Positions 41,664 through 54,275 of a DNA stretch of 64,000 bases are shown here, one piece after another. The translations under genes and the position numbers were made by a program. Every line of letters begins with the position of its first letter. Positions within the stretch are counted from its first letter, which is position 1. The DNA comes from Alviniconcha marisindica (lineage: Eukaryota; Mollusca; Gastropoda; Provannidae). Location of the stretch: the NCBI GenBank assembly GCA_018857735.1, contig JABMCL010002216.1, positions 778,501 through 842,500 on the forward strand. The letters are read 5' to 3'. The notes below the pieces were generated by a model that saw only the letters and a list, made by a program, of their open reading frames with translations, searched no databases and was not told the origin of the DNA.

Positions 41664-44375
41664 GTAATGATGCATTTTTTTTCCTTGTTGCTCAGATTGC
41701 ATGAAACATTTTAACGTTTAAAAAAAAGTCTATTCATGGACATGCTATGCAGATAGGTGTATTATATAGAATTACAATAGAGTTCTTGGTAGTGTTAGAT
41801 GTGTTGTGCAATCAGAATGTGACTATCGACTATATCTTCTGCACTAATGATTGTTTTGCAACCAGATTCAGTTGATGGTAAATCATCATAATCCCAAATG
41901 TCCAGTGAAAATATTGGGTTGCTGTGTTCAAGGTCCAGGTCACAGCATTCAGAATTTCAATTAATGTTTATTTGGATAATAATCTTCTGAACTGCTGAAC
42001 ATTTTGTAACCACTCTTGGTATGGTGATACATAGTCATAAGCTTGGTTGTCATAAAATTAAAAAAAGGGGTGGGGGGTGCAATCTTCAAGGTCAAAGTTC
42101 ATAGAATCTAATATATATATATGACTGTTCCTAACTGCCTATGATATTTTAAAAACTGCTGAACCTTTTGCTTTCAAAAGTTGTTTGATGGTATTTCATC
42201 ATAAGGCAGAATGTCTTGTAAAAGATCTCTTCATTATGTTTAGGTTCAAGGTCACAGCAAAGGTTCAAAACTTCATTGAATGTTGTTGTTGTTTTAAATG
42301 ATATTTTCAGAACTATTCAACCTTTTGTAGCCAAACACAGTATGGTGGTGCATCATCATGAGTCTGACTTGCAAAGAAAGATTGTTGTGCTATCATCAAT
42401 GCCAGTGTTAAAATATGATGGTTTCTACTAATACTGTAATGCCGTTACATTATTATTACTATTACTCTGTAATCTTAAGAGCTGCTGATTCTTTTGCAGC
42501 CTAACTTAAGTTAATGGTACATCATCATTAGCTGGAGTGTCTTAAAGTCCAGACTGATTTGCAGTGTTCAAGGTCATAGTGATGGTTCAAAACTTGATTG
42601 AATATTTGTTAATTCAGTATTTTCTGTACTGCTGTTATCTTTGCAACCAAACTAGGTATTTGGGTATACTGTTAGTATTACTAATAACCAGACCTTGTGC
42701 AAACAAAGTGGGATATATATTATAATCATATAGCATACTGACAATAACAGTGATTTACAGTATTTAGGCACTCATTGGGGGTACTTTGCCATGCAAGGTG
42801 ACAAACTTTGTTGGCATTGGACATGCTATAGACAGTGTTAGTGTTCTGGTTAATGTTGCACAAATTGTACAGATGCAGAAATACTAAGATAGTGTTGTGG
42901 TTAGTGTTGGAGAAGCTGTACAGACTGGTGTAGATAGTGTTCTGGTTAGTATGGGACAAGCTGTACAGACAGGTGTAGATAGTGTTCTGGTTAGCATGGG
43001 ACAGGCGTGAATTAGTTTTCTGGTTAGTCTTCGACAAGCTGTACAGCTAAAAGTATAATTGAGTAAACTAGTTGTGCAATTTTAACAAATATTCTCGTCA
43101 CACATAAAACAAACAAAAAGATTATTTTTTTACTTCACATAATACTTCTACTAGCTACCATGAACAGTGTGAACCCAGTGGTATTTTGAAAAGAGCTCTT
43201 CATATTCTAAGCCTGCGAACACAAATTATACATGTCAGTATTTTTTGTATTTTTTTAATGGCGTGAGCAGAAGTCCTTTGTGATGTTATTGATCGACCTT
43301 TTGTCTGGGAGATGACAGGGTAAAGAACACCTTTGAAGGGATGAACCAATCAGTCTTCCTTCTCTTAGTAGGTGGATTGTATTGATTTTCCTTGTTGCCC
43401 ACTGGCTTTTGCCTTGTCCACATTATATATTGCTCACTAGTCATAGGGCAGGCAGAATGCGCAGTTTACATTCTAGTGAGCCTTCCACTCAGCATCTCAC
43501 CTGCACCAGTTCCCAACTCACAGAGGCTGAAGGCATTGCATGCGTACATTATATATATATATATTGAGGTGTAAGAAATAAACCCAGAGAAAGGCGGTTG
43601 CTGAAAATTTGGGTATTTTAAGCCAACTTGTTGTTTTTCTTTGATCAGTTTTTTGTGTATATATGTATATATATCGACCTTTTGTCTGGGAGACATATTA
43701 TATATGAAACTTTAATCATAAAATGATAAAAACATCCAGCTGTACCATACTGCAAGTGGGCCTTTTGGGTGCCCCTTCTCACCAGCTTCTCCCAGAGACT
43801 TCAGTCATTACATGCATGAGACTTTCTTTGCAAATAACCCCAGCTTTGGGGTGTCTGAATGTAGATATATATATAGTGTTATGTATTTTTTTATTTTGTA
43901 CATCACGTCAAGCTCTGTTTCTATGCTAGAGTTTGCGCTTTATAAATATTTCATTATTATTGATATTATTTACCTTGGTGTATGTGGGCTTGTGTAATGG
44001 AGGTACAAAAGTAGCTGAGAAAATGTCTTCATGTGAGGTTCTTTGGTACAGATTGGTATTGATTAGCTCTGGGTACTAGAAGAAGAAGAAAACGCATTTC
44101 TTCTTTGACCCCCATGCCCAGGCCCACATACACAACCACATTCACCCACCCACACCCACACACCCTCACTCACACCCCCCCCTCCCCCCTCTACGTATAT
44201 GTGGATGTGGTACAGTTGGTCAAGTCTTTGATAGCACATTATGAGAAGATTACAAAGTACTACTGCTGACCTTATCTGGTCTTCTTGAACCAGTTTAAAA
44301 TAATGCAGTACTGAAGCATGCTTTTGTTTTCAGAAGTGTGATGGACACCACAAAATGAGTTTTCATTTGTTGTGC

Positions 44376-44434
<59 letters not shown>

Positions 44435-45656
44435 CTACCAAGTGCTGAAGGAGACCATGCAGTGTCTGAATCACCACAAGTTCTGCCACTCCTGTCTCTA
44501 CGTGTGGTCCACAACCGGACAGTATGCCAATCGTGTGCGCTGCCCCGTCTGTCGCTGCCAGGGATACTACTTCCGCAATGATGAGCTGGATGAGAAAATC
44601 AACAAGAAAAAGGTCCGATGTAGCATGGATTCCTGCAAGTGGACCGGCCCTTTAAAACACCTGGGCGTCCACCGGCATACAAATTACGGTGGAACGAGTC
44701 GAGTGACAAGCTACACCCAGCTGCGAGGCGGGGACACTGATGAAGAGGAGGATGAGGAGGATGGGGATGAGAGCGTTCTCGAGTTGCCCTACCTGGGCCG
44801 AGCCCCACCTCATCTGCCTCACCGCTCACAGTCCCGTTTCATGGGCACTGGGCTGCAGGCCAGGAGCATGACCGCAGCAGGGGCTGCTGCTGCTGCTGCT
44901 GCAGCGTCTGATGAAAGCAGAGGGAACCCAACTATGCAGACCACCACCACACGACTGGATGGGACCACAAGCTCAGCTGTGGGAGGGGGAGGGGGTATTT
45001 TGCTGAGGGAGCGGCGAAACGCTAACACCAATACCTCTTCGAGCGATGCTCCAACCCCGACTCGGCTGACGGTTCGTCAGCGTGTGCATCCCATCCGGCG
45101 TGGCGCGGTGAACCGCATCACCGTCACGCATACAGACAGCAACAACAATGTGTCAGCTGCCTCCACCTCCAACAGTGGTGCCGCCGAAGCGGAAAGCACA
45201 GTCAGCACACCCAGGCAGCCGCGACCACCGTCCGCGCCACGACCGGCCAACCAGGTTCACCGGCGCAACGTTGCTGGATTGTCAGCGGCTCCTGCTTCCA
45301 CCAGCATTCCTTCCAGCAACCAGCACAGCTCCCCTCCCACCAGCCACGTCATTAGAGCCCCCCCCACATTCAACGCAGCTTCAGCCAGCCGTGCCAGCAG
45401 CCACGGTGCCTTGAACAGTTTCCATGACCGCCTGCAGGAAAGCCGCGACAGGCTGGAGGGCTTGATGACCACATTCTCTGGCGAGCTGGAGAGATCGCGT
45501 CAGGAGATGGCGGAGTTTCAGGTGGAGAGGGAGCGGCAGCGCCGTGAGCAGCTGACGGAGGTTCAGGAGCTGGGACGTCGCCTGGGCCAGGTGGCAAGTG
45601 AGCTGCGGCACCTCCTCGATCATCGCCGATTCCGTCCGTCCGAGTCTGACGACTAA
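41464..45656 (+). CDS. RING finger protein with TRAF-like zinc finger and coiled coil
   Basis: Coding exons 41464-41663 and 44435-45656 join in phase 2 to give 473 residues. The split codon is TG/C, a cysteine, so splicing creates CGIC and completes a RING finger: C64, C67, C77, H80 (or H81), C84, C87, C103, C106. A TRAF/RNF-like zinc finger follows (C129-x4-C134-x11-H146-x-H148). Then come an acidic stretch (about 164-180), a poly-alanine run (about 207-216) and a long Ser/Thr/Pro-rich disordered region. The C-terminal ~75 residues form a charged coiled coil rich in Glu, Arg and Gln. RING plus TRAF-like finger plus coiled coil is typical of E3 ubiquitin ligases that oligomerise. I do not recognise an orthologue. 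It is divergent from the RBR ligase gene, with starts about 5 kb apart. Confidence 0.88.
41840..42690 (+). repeat. Degenerate ~155-bp tandem repeat, 5-6 copies
   Basis: Recurring blocks at about 41850, 42000, 42160, 42310, 42480 and 42630: CTGCTGAAC/CTTTTGCAACCAAAC, GATGGTACATCATCAT, GTTCAAGGTCACAG, GGTTCAAAACTTGATTGAAT. The copies are strongly diverged but stay in the same order. Confidence 0.7.
42835..43035 (+). repeat. ~45-bp minisatellite, 4-5 copies
   Basis: The unit GTGTTCTGGTTAGTATGGGA followed by CAAGCTGTACAGACAGGTGT and AGATA is repeated with decay. The reverse strand is open through the array and gives a repetitive NQNTIYTxLYSLSHT-like peptide, which I regard as a by-product. Confidence 0.8.
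44380..44431 (+). repeat. (GT)n abutting a splice acceptor
   Basis: About 50 bases of pure GT running directly into GCAG, the 3' splice site of the last RING exon. Confidence 0.95.
44435..45656 (+). CDS. Last exon of the RING protein
   Basis: The acceptor is GTGTGTGCAG, directly abutting a ~50-base (GT)n tract, with no ordinary pyrimidine tract. Encodes residues 67-473 and the TAA stop at 45654-45656. The poly-Ala run is coded almost entirely by GCT, so it is itself a GCT microsatellite. Codon use is GC-rich compared with the AT-rich flanks. Confidence 0.9.
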
Positions 45657-46337
45657 GCACAGATTGCAGCTGAGCTGATCTGTCATCGCTTGGTCTGCAG
45701 TCCATGTATTCCTACTACCCCCCACCCCACCCCCCCAAAAAAACACCAACTTGTAACTTGACATTCTGCTGAGCCCCTGACTTTGCAGTGCTTATAATTA
45801 TGGTAACATTCCAAATTCAGTGGGATGCATGTAGCATGAAGAAAACTTGAGCACACATTTATTTTTGTGTGTGTGTGTGTGTAGAGGGGGGGTAGGTTGT
45901 CTGGAGCAGAATTATGTTACCAGATGTTTAGCACTTTCATTTTGGAAAAGTACATAAGATGTGGATTTTTGGGTGTGTGTGTGTGTGGTGGGGGATCATG
46001 CTTAATTACTTCCCTTCATTTGATAAAGCAATGAAAAGCTAGTTGTGATTTGTCATCTGTTACCCCCCCCCCCCCCCCCTTATTTTATTTTGTGTGTGTG
46101 TGTTTGTTGCTATTCATTGAAGTGGGGGGGGGTATTTGCTAAATCACTGTACAGTTTCCTCCGCTTAGTCACAATAACTATTCATTGTTTACTAAACTTT
46201 TTAGTGCTAGATCAGAAGTAAGCATTTTGCATGATCTAACAGGTTAGCTTTGACAATAATGAGAACTGTATGACAAGTAAATAATATCAGTAAGTTGATT
46301 GTGAAAGAAACAGCTTTTATGAATTTGAGTTTGACTA

Positions 46338-46341
<4 letters not shown>

Positions 46342-46400
<59 letters not shown>
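46342..46400. repeat. (AT)n microsatellite
   Basis: About 58 bases of AT in the likely 3' UTR of the RING gene. Confidence 0.95.
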
Positions 46401-46403
<3 letters not shown>

Positions 46404-46805
46404 TTTGGGGTGTTATATCAATCAGCAAAATATTATGTTTTCATTCCACTGCTAAACTTGGGTTTGGACTTTTAGCTACAACCTGGTGAGATTTTGTGTG
46501 CATAAGTGTTTTTCCGTGTACTCATGAACGTGTACATAAAAGCAGCATCTCCCACTATTCATTAAGATTTAATTTTAAACAGCTACTGGCTGACTTCAGG
46601 GGCTACAGCATTTGTTAATTATGCCATATACATAAAATTGGATATGTTGAAGTCCTGTGATTTAACTGTTACAAGTTTACAAAGAAAACAATATGGCATA
46701 GTATTTAATTTTGATCTCTTTTTTACGAGGCATGCGTTTGTGTCAAATTTTGTAAACTTATCACCTCCCATTTGATCAGCTGGTTCGTGAATGAGTTCAC
46801 TCTGA

Positions 46806-46811
46806 AATAAA
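46806..46811 (+). terminator. Candidate polyadenylation signal of the RING gene
   Basis: AATAAA about 1150 bases after the stop, the first canonical signal found downstream. Others occur further on (for example 50304-50309), so a much longer 3' UTR is possible. Confidence 0.4.
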
Positions 46812-46819
46812 ATGTTAAC

Positions 46820-49800
46820 TTTTGAAGTGCAGATTCTCTCTCTATATTTTTTGGGACACTCAATACATATATATTTATAATTATTTATTTTATATAAAAC
46901 TCATTTTACTCATTTACTTCTCCTTGCCCCTTCATTTGATTAAGCTGTGGTGAGACTGAGAATAAGTGTAGGCTGTTAAATTGTGATCTGTATGTATTAT
47001 AAATGGACTGGGAGTGAGAAAGACCAAACTATCTCCTCTCTTTTTTTTCTTTTTTCTTTTTTTTCAACTCGCATGAGAAAATACGAGTCTTGTACTGATC
47101 AGTGTTAGGCCATCTATGTCAAAAACACTAATGCTGTAATTTTCATAGACATTATAGATGTCCAACTTTGTATTATGGTAGTATATATTGAGCTTCTTCC
47201 ATTTATACTTCTTTTTTTATTGACCTTGACTGTATTCCAAGGACACATTATTCAGGGGTCACAAACACTTTTTAGAAAACAAAATTGTCAGTGTGTACAA
47301 CCAAACATGATGCGACACACACTGACAAGTGATTTTTTTTAAAGAACAATCCTGCACTCATTTAGTTGAACTTTTGCCTCTCGAGCCTACTGCTGAATTC
47401 TGTGCAGCCTGACAGATAACAACACTACTTTGGGTGACCTCAAGCTTGGACCCTCCTTGGCAGAACAACTTTCACCGGTACCTGATTCAGTCTCAGCCTT
47501 TTGTTGGTACTGGCAGGTTCCTGGCCAGTTTGTTTACATTCTTGAGTAGGTGGCCTAATGTCAGTGGGCTCAGCGCTAGTGGAAGGAACTGGTTCAGAAC
47601 TAGACATGATGACTACAAAAAAGAAGAAAAGGGTCAGTTTTCTGCATTGTATTTCGTGACATGACGCTGAGCGGCAAAATGCAGTTAGATATGCGGCCAG
47701 AAACTGACGTATAAGCAGCAAACTACCACTGACCTTGTTCTGTTTCACCCACCCCAGCCAGGCAGCTGTCAAAATTAATACATTTTTGCAGTGGACTTCA
47801 CACCTCAGTGTTAGGGAGACAGAGACTGCACAGAAGAGAGACTGCTTAAAGCCTTTAAGTAGAACACATTTTGTTACGCAGATCTGTACTGTTTTGCCTA
47901 TGGTAAGTGCATGGGGTTTGAGCAGGTGCGTGAGAGGGGTTTATTTGCATTAAAATTGCATTTTTTCTGCTTATTTGCAACTTGGTTGCTTATTTGCAAC
48001 TGAAAGTTGTATTTCTTTTGTGTGTTTTGATGTAATCAAATTCAAACTTTGTGTTGTTGTCACCTCCAAACGCTACTTCATGCATATAATGCTGTTTTGG
48101 GCTTGGCCAATTATTCAAGGGAGATAAATGATGTGCACCCTTACTTAGCAAAAAACTTGCACTGCCTCCTCCAGTTAAGGTCAAACTGTGGATGACTTTA
48201 CACACATGGACATACGTATGAACATGATACTTTAACTTTAGGTACCTCTCCTTTATTTCAGGGAAATAACTGGTCGATTTCCTGCCCCTAGCCAAAAACA
48301 TTGTTGGCACTTTTTTGGATGTTATTTTTTTTAAAGTGGAGAAGATCTCTGCATGAAGATAATTACTCCTGCCAGGTTTTGCACATGCTTTCAAGGTCAG
48401 ATGAGATTCTGGAAAAATGAAGGTAGACTTTCCCCCCGTGTTTTGAATGTGAGTCATATGAGCGTTTCACTGTATTTGTTTTTTGTCATGGGAAGTTCCT
48501 GCTGCGGATGACTATGTATTCGACAACATGTATTATCATTTATTGGCTGAAGAGTTGGGTTTTTTAATCAAGGTCGGGATGAAATACAAACTTTGATGTC
48601 CAGAAATGACTACGGAAGGGTAAAAAAAGTTCAAGGTGACTGAGTATTTGGATAAATGACAACAGGTCTCTTGTGTTGAGCTGTTACATTTGGTTTTTTG
48701 AACTTACATTTGGAGAGAAAAAAGAAAGAGAATTTTTTATTTTTTTTTAAAGTGAGTAACAAAAATAGTAAATTTTTTAGGCAAGTCAACAGGTGGGTTT
48801 TTTCAGTGTTGAACTATTTCTTACAGACTGCTAAAGCAAATGTTGTGTAACAAATCAGTTATTTGCAGTGAGTGTGAAAATGAACCAACACAGCAGCCAC
48901 ACTTTCTCTGTGTTAGAGCAGTGTATTAAAAAAAGTCCCCTTTCAATAAAAAATAAATTTAAAAAATCCATAGTTGTATACTCTATGCAACAACTTTAAT
49001 AACACTCTGTGCAGTATTTATTGGTAATGCACAGTCTTCCTCACACCTGTTCAGTAGCTGGTTACATCATAGCCAGTCCTAGCTCCCCTTCATTTCATGT
49101 GCCTACTGAAAACAGACAGTTGTCTCCAGCCCCCTACCCCCATGCACAAACACACACACACAGGCACGCGTGTGCACAGCACAGCACATGCACAACAATC
49201 TTGCTTCATATATTACAAGTGTGGTAGAGAGGTGCTAGTGCTTGAAGTGATGAATTTTCAGAAGATGTGTTAAAGTGGATGAGTGAGGTTGTGAAAGAAT
49301 GTCTGACACTATGAGCAAGGTTGTTCCAGTGATCCATTTCCAATTTTAGCGGTGAACAGTCAGTCACAGAGTCATCTGGCTGTTGGTGCATGAACTGAAA
49401 ATAAGTAAGTGGAAACAAAATGATGCAGAGCCTATGAGTATGACCCAGTCCACACCAAAGGGTGCCAGATTTGTTTTTCTCTATTCTTTTCTGGTATCCA
49501 GTATTGTCATCCATGTCATTGAGGGCAACTGATGCCTCCAGCAATGCCATGTCAATGATGGCAACAGATGTCAGTGAGTAGAATTGCAGTAAAAATGTCA
49601 CAAGTGCTCTAGACAACAGTGTGGAGTCATAACATGGAAGTTGAAGGCGGATGAGATGTGGAAAGGGAGTTTCAAGCTTGCTGAGAAGGTGGATAGAATG
49701 TGAAAGGAACTTTCAAGCATGCTGTGAAGGCAACAGAGATGTGGAAAGGAACTTTTAAACATGGTAACGAGAAGTGGATCAGAGGTGGAAAGGAACTTTA

Positions 49801-52590
49801 AACAAGTATGCTGACAAGGCGGATGAGAGATGAACTTTGAAGCATGCTGAGTTCAGCAGTAAGTGATTATAGCTTCTTTATTAAAGTGCTATGGACAGAA
49901 TGGTGCATGTGTTGTCTCTAGCTTCAAGTGCGTGGCTTGTGGGATGTAAAAGCTTGTCTTTTGAGAGACTGTTACGGTATAGTGGGTTTCTCACACAACG
50001 CTCTTCAGTAGATATAGATAAGTCAGTCTCAAAATGATTCCGGAATGCCGTGTAAATTTGTGATTCTTTTTTAAATTGTATTTTGCCTTTACCAATTATG
50101 ATATATTGAAATGGATTTGTCTGTGTGTGTGTGTGTGTATGTGTTTTTATTTTGTTGCTCAGATACATTTGACTGTGATGTAAACGCAAAATGAAACTGT
50201 ACTGCACTCTTATAAGTCTTGCCTTCATTGTGTATATTTTGAGCCACAGTTTTTGCATTAGCTACAATCAAAGCTGCATCATTTTTATTTGCATGTATTA
50301 TTTAATAAATGACTGCAAGTGAAGGTTCAGTCATTCCTAAGTATAAAAGAACAATTATTTTGAAATTCAAAAATTCAAAAAAGGAAATATTTTTACATGG
50401 GAAATGGGTTTTTGGTTTGTTTGTTTGAGATTATAATTTTTAAAAAAGCATCCTGCTTCATTTCTGTGTTTGTGGATGAACATGTATATATAAATGTGTA
50501 CTTGTATTAAACTGGACCTATATGATCATTCAGTGAGGCCTCATTGTAATACAGTGTATTCAGTAGAACCTGCTTTGATTGCCCTCTGGACTGTGAGAAG
50601 ATATATATATATATATATATGCTGTTCAGAGCTGGTGTTAACACAATGTACAAAAGAACAACTATACTCACCAAAGGAAGACAGGACATTGATACAAAAC
50701 AAGTCAACATTTTGTTGCAAAATGTCTTCCTGACAAAGACATTTTGTGCTGAAGCGTTGAATTGTTTTTATTCCATGTCACATCTTCTTTTGATGAGTGT
50801 TCTTTTACACTTTATTTTCTCATCAGCAGTCAGTCGCTTTTCCTTAACATGACCACTTGTCTGAAGGTGTCCACATTGTGACATGGATGGCGTTTCTCTA
50901 AGCAGGTTTAACTGGAAGATGTTCAGACTGAGTGTGATAATGTAAAATACTGATTCCGTCCATATTGCTAATAATCATCTGAAGAAGAACATCTGCTCTA
51001 ATCAGCCTTGTCATTTCATCGACTCTGTTGTATTTGCCAACGTTTTCATTTCATGTTGGGTTTTTTGCATGCAGTTCACCTTGTTTGAGTTTCTTCTGTG
51101 TAGTTACCTCGATCAACGGCAAAAGTGTAGTAATCATATAGCATGGAGGGAATATGTGTGTGTGAATATGTCAATGTCATTCGAAAGCTGAAATGTTGAT
51201 TTTGACTTGTGTGCTGTACAATGCACAAAAACAAAAAATGGACAGGTTGTAAACAAATGCTGAAGTCTTTTTAGTGTTTTTTTGTTTTTTAAAATAAAAA
51301 TATCAGTACATTTATGTTCTTCTTGATGGATTACAGGTCGTTGGTTGTTCATGTGTAGAAGCCATTGCACCTCATTTGTATGACTTTCCAAATCCTCCAC
51401 TTGAAGAAAGCCAAACATATTGTACTGGGGACATTGTTTTATATATATATATTATGTATTCAGAAGAAAAAAAAGTGTTAAATGTTTAAGGAGAAGGATA
51501 TGTGTTGAAGCTGCATGTTAGTCAGTCAAGCATTCGCTACTTTTGTTATTCGGTTTTGTTTTGGTGCACTACCATTGTTCGCATTACTTTCCCACTTGAT
51601 GATGGAAGTCTTGTGACCTGGTGACAGATTGTATTCATCCAGACTGTATGCGTCAAGTACACTAGAGCAGTTGCACCACCTTTGGCATGGGTAGTGTGAT
51701 AATGTGTGTGCTAAAAATGTGCATTCTTCATTTCTTTAGAACCAGGCTCTATTTTGCTTACCTTTGTGCCCAGACTTGTTCTTTTGAATTCGACTGATCC
51801 CCATGTTCTCCCATATTTATTTATTTTTATATTGAGTTTCATTTTGCTCGATTGTTTTTCCCAGGGTGGTGAGGTTACTGTGGTTTTGTTTTGTTTATTT
51901 AACATCATTATTATTGCTGAGTAGTTTCCGCATTCATTGTGGTTGTCGTCTTCATTGTGTGAGTACTAGTTACATGTATTATGTTATTTTCTATTCCTAT
52001 TTAAGTGAGTGGAAGTCTTCAGCGACCATTTTAGTAAGCTGCGGCTCATGAATTGATGAAGTGTTATTGTACAGTGTAACTTACAATAGATGCTCGGACA
52101 TATGGGAAGCATGAAACAAAAGAGAGAAGGCTGACAGGCAGAGTGATCAGTTGTGTGGACTAGTTGGTGTAGACGCACAAGCGACCAAAGTTTGGTCTCA
52201 GCATGCTGGATCTGTGTGGATCAGGATCTTTCAGGTATCAGCGTACCTCCATTATGGAGCCTAGGGACTGCGTATTGATCAGGCTGGGGCATTGTTGCAG
52301 CTGTTCAGAAAACAGTTAGTAGGCAGCTAACACCCTTACCAGGCAAGCCCTCGTGATATCTTTAGGGTTTCTTACCCAGGGGCTTAATGCTTTCCAATTT
52401 AACTTTTAGCTTGTGTTGAGGGACAACCCCTCCACCCCCCATCCCCTCCTCAGACCCCATTTCATGTATCCCCCCCCCCCCCCCAATCCCCCCTGCAGTA
52501 TTGTTTTTACTCATTATATATATAATAGTGTTCATTGGTGGTGGTAGTGGTTTCCCAAAAAATATATACTGTTTATATAGCTTCCTATAT
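46820..52590. other. AT-rich single-copy sequence, no gene recognised
   Basis: Unusually free of the simple repeats and SINEs common elsewhere in the window. It may be extended 3' UTR of the RING gene or intergenic. No open frame has domain or splice support. Confidence 0.5.
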
Positions 52591-52596
52591 GTAAAA

Positions 52597-52757
52597 TTGT
52601 GTAACTTGAGTGGTGCAACTTTTGTTTCAGTGTATTGTAGTTTAGATATGATTGTATAACTTGAGTGGTGCAACTTTTGTTTCAGTGTATTGTAGTTTAG
52701 ATATGATTGTATAACTTGAGTGGTGCAACTTTTGTTTCAGTGTATTGTAGTTTAGAC
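52597..52757 (+). repeat. 55-bp tandem repeat, three near-perfect copies
   Basis: GTGTAACTTGAGTGGTGCAA, CTTTTGTTTCAGTGTATTGT, AGTTTAGATATGATT repeated three times with almost no change. Confidence 0.95.
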
Positions 52758-53687
52758 ATGGCATGTTTTTGCTTTGATCTTATGTTTACTGTAGTAGTAA
52801 AAAAAAAAAAAAAAAAAGCTTACAGAGTGTGGTGACATGAAAAGAAGAAAAGAAAACCAACTGTGTAAGCTAACCTTAAATGATGAGTAATCATTGACTG
52901 ATTACATACCAGTCAAATAATGAGCGTTTTGCAGCTTTCACTTTAAATACAGCATTTTCGCTGACCATTGCACAGGTGCAGAAATCCATCAAACTCTAGA
53001 GGTCATTTTCCTCTTCCTGTTTTTGTTGTTGTTGTTTTTCACATGGTCTCGACAACGCAGAAGTGTTAGTCTTGACAGTGAGGTGTGAAATTTGCAGTTG
53101 CATGTTAACACTGTTTCAGAGTGTGCGTTTGGGTGTGTAGTTGTAGTTAGTTCTTTAAAATAGAAAGTGGCTTCCTTTTACCTGTGCTTTCTCGTCCCCC
53201 CCCCCCCTTTTTTTCTTCTTTTCTTCTTCTTCTTGTTCTTCTTGAAACAACTGGAACTTGATGGTTCAGACAAGTAAAACTGCCAATAAATCAGTCAGTC
53301 AATTAAAAGACACAAATTGTTAGATTTATGTACTATGATGCTGTAAATATTAGAATCCAGCACAGGAATAATAAAAAATAATAAAAAATTCAAAACAAAA
53401 AAAAGCATAAATAAATAGGTTTTAAACCCCACGTTTCAATTGATAATGACCTGCCGGATTATAGTTGTTTTGGGTCGGTTTTCCGTGTGTCTCTCTGTCT
53501 CTGTCTCTCTCTCTCTCTGGATGAGTGCTTAAACGAAATTCATAGTACTTCCCACCAATGCCTTCACGGTACTTCGTGGGGGAGGGGGGGGGAGGGGAAT
53601 GCTGTCCCGATTAAGACACGTGTAGCATTAAATAAAAGGGATATTTCCCCTAAGTTGTACCTAAGTTCTCTCGTTTCGTATTTTCGG

Positions 53688-53785
53688 CAGAGCTCAGGAA
53701 CTGTGTGAAAGTCGAGGTGGCCATCCTGGGCTCCCCGTCCCTAACAGTCGTTATGGTCTCTGTGGACGTAAAGCAACACTGAACT
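53688..53785 (-). repeat. Partial family B repeat
   Basis: CAGAGCTCAGGAACTGTGTG, AAAGTCGAGGTGGCCATCCT, then TGTGGACGTAAAGCAACACT, the inverted tail half. It is followed by a segment (about 53820-53900) resembling 63430-63500. Confidence 0.7.
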
Positions 53786-54003
53786 CAGAACTCCGGAGCA
53801 GCTTGTGCGTACTCGGCAGCTTGGTCTTTCAACCGCTGTGGGGAGCACAGTCACAAAAGACAGTGTCCACAGAAGCAGCTGTTGGAGAACGACACGAAGC
53901 AAAATGTCGTCCGACTCACTCCGCGAGCTGTCCAGCTCCACCTCCCTGTTCACACAGCTTTTGGACAGGGACGTTAAAATCCAGTTTCTAACTAACTAAC
54001 AAA

Positions 54004-54275
54004 CCAGCCATCTGACACAGAACGAGGCTCACAGCGCTCATACAGAATCAACACACAATGGAGTTAATTAGAGCTCGGAATACGTCACATAAACACAGCA
54101 ACAAAGGCCGGAGTCGCCTACAGGTAATTCTCACCTGGCGGATGAGGACATACCGTTGGTTAAATTTATGTACTTGTACCCACGCCAGGTGAGAGATACC
54201 GTAGGCGACTCCGGTCTTTGTCGTGTTTGTGTGACGTATTTCGAGCGCTAATTAACTCCATTGTATGTTGATAAC
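54004..54275. mobile_element. Foldback (MITE-like) element, full copy
   Basis: The arms ACACAATGGAGTTAATTAGA...GGAGTCGCCTACAGGTAATT and their reverse complement (GGTGAGAGATACCGTAGGCG...GCGCTAATTAACTCCATTGT) pair over about 95 bases around a short centre. Same family as 9560-9841. Confidence 0.88.

Larger units (their letters stand above)
41664..44434 (+). other. Intron of the RING gene
   Basis: 2771 bases. It contains a degenerate ~155-bp array (41840-42690), a ~45-bp array (42835-43035), two copies of a block TCGACCTTTTGTCTGGGAGA (about 43294 and 43674), AT microsatellites and the terminal (GT)n. No further exon was recognised. Confidence 0.8.
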
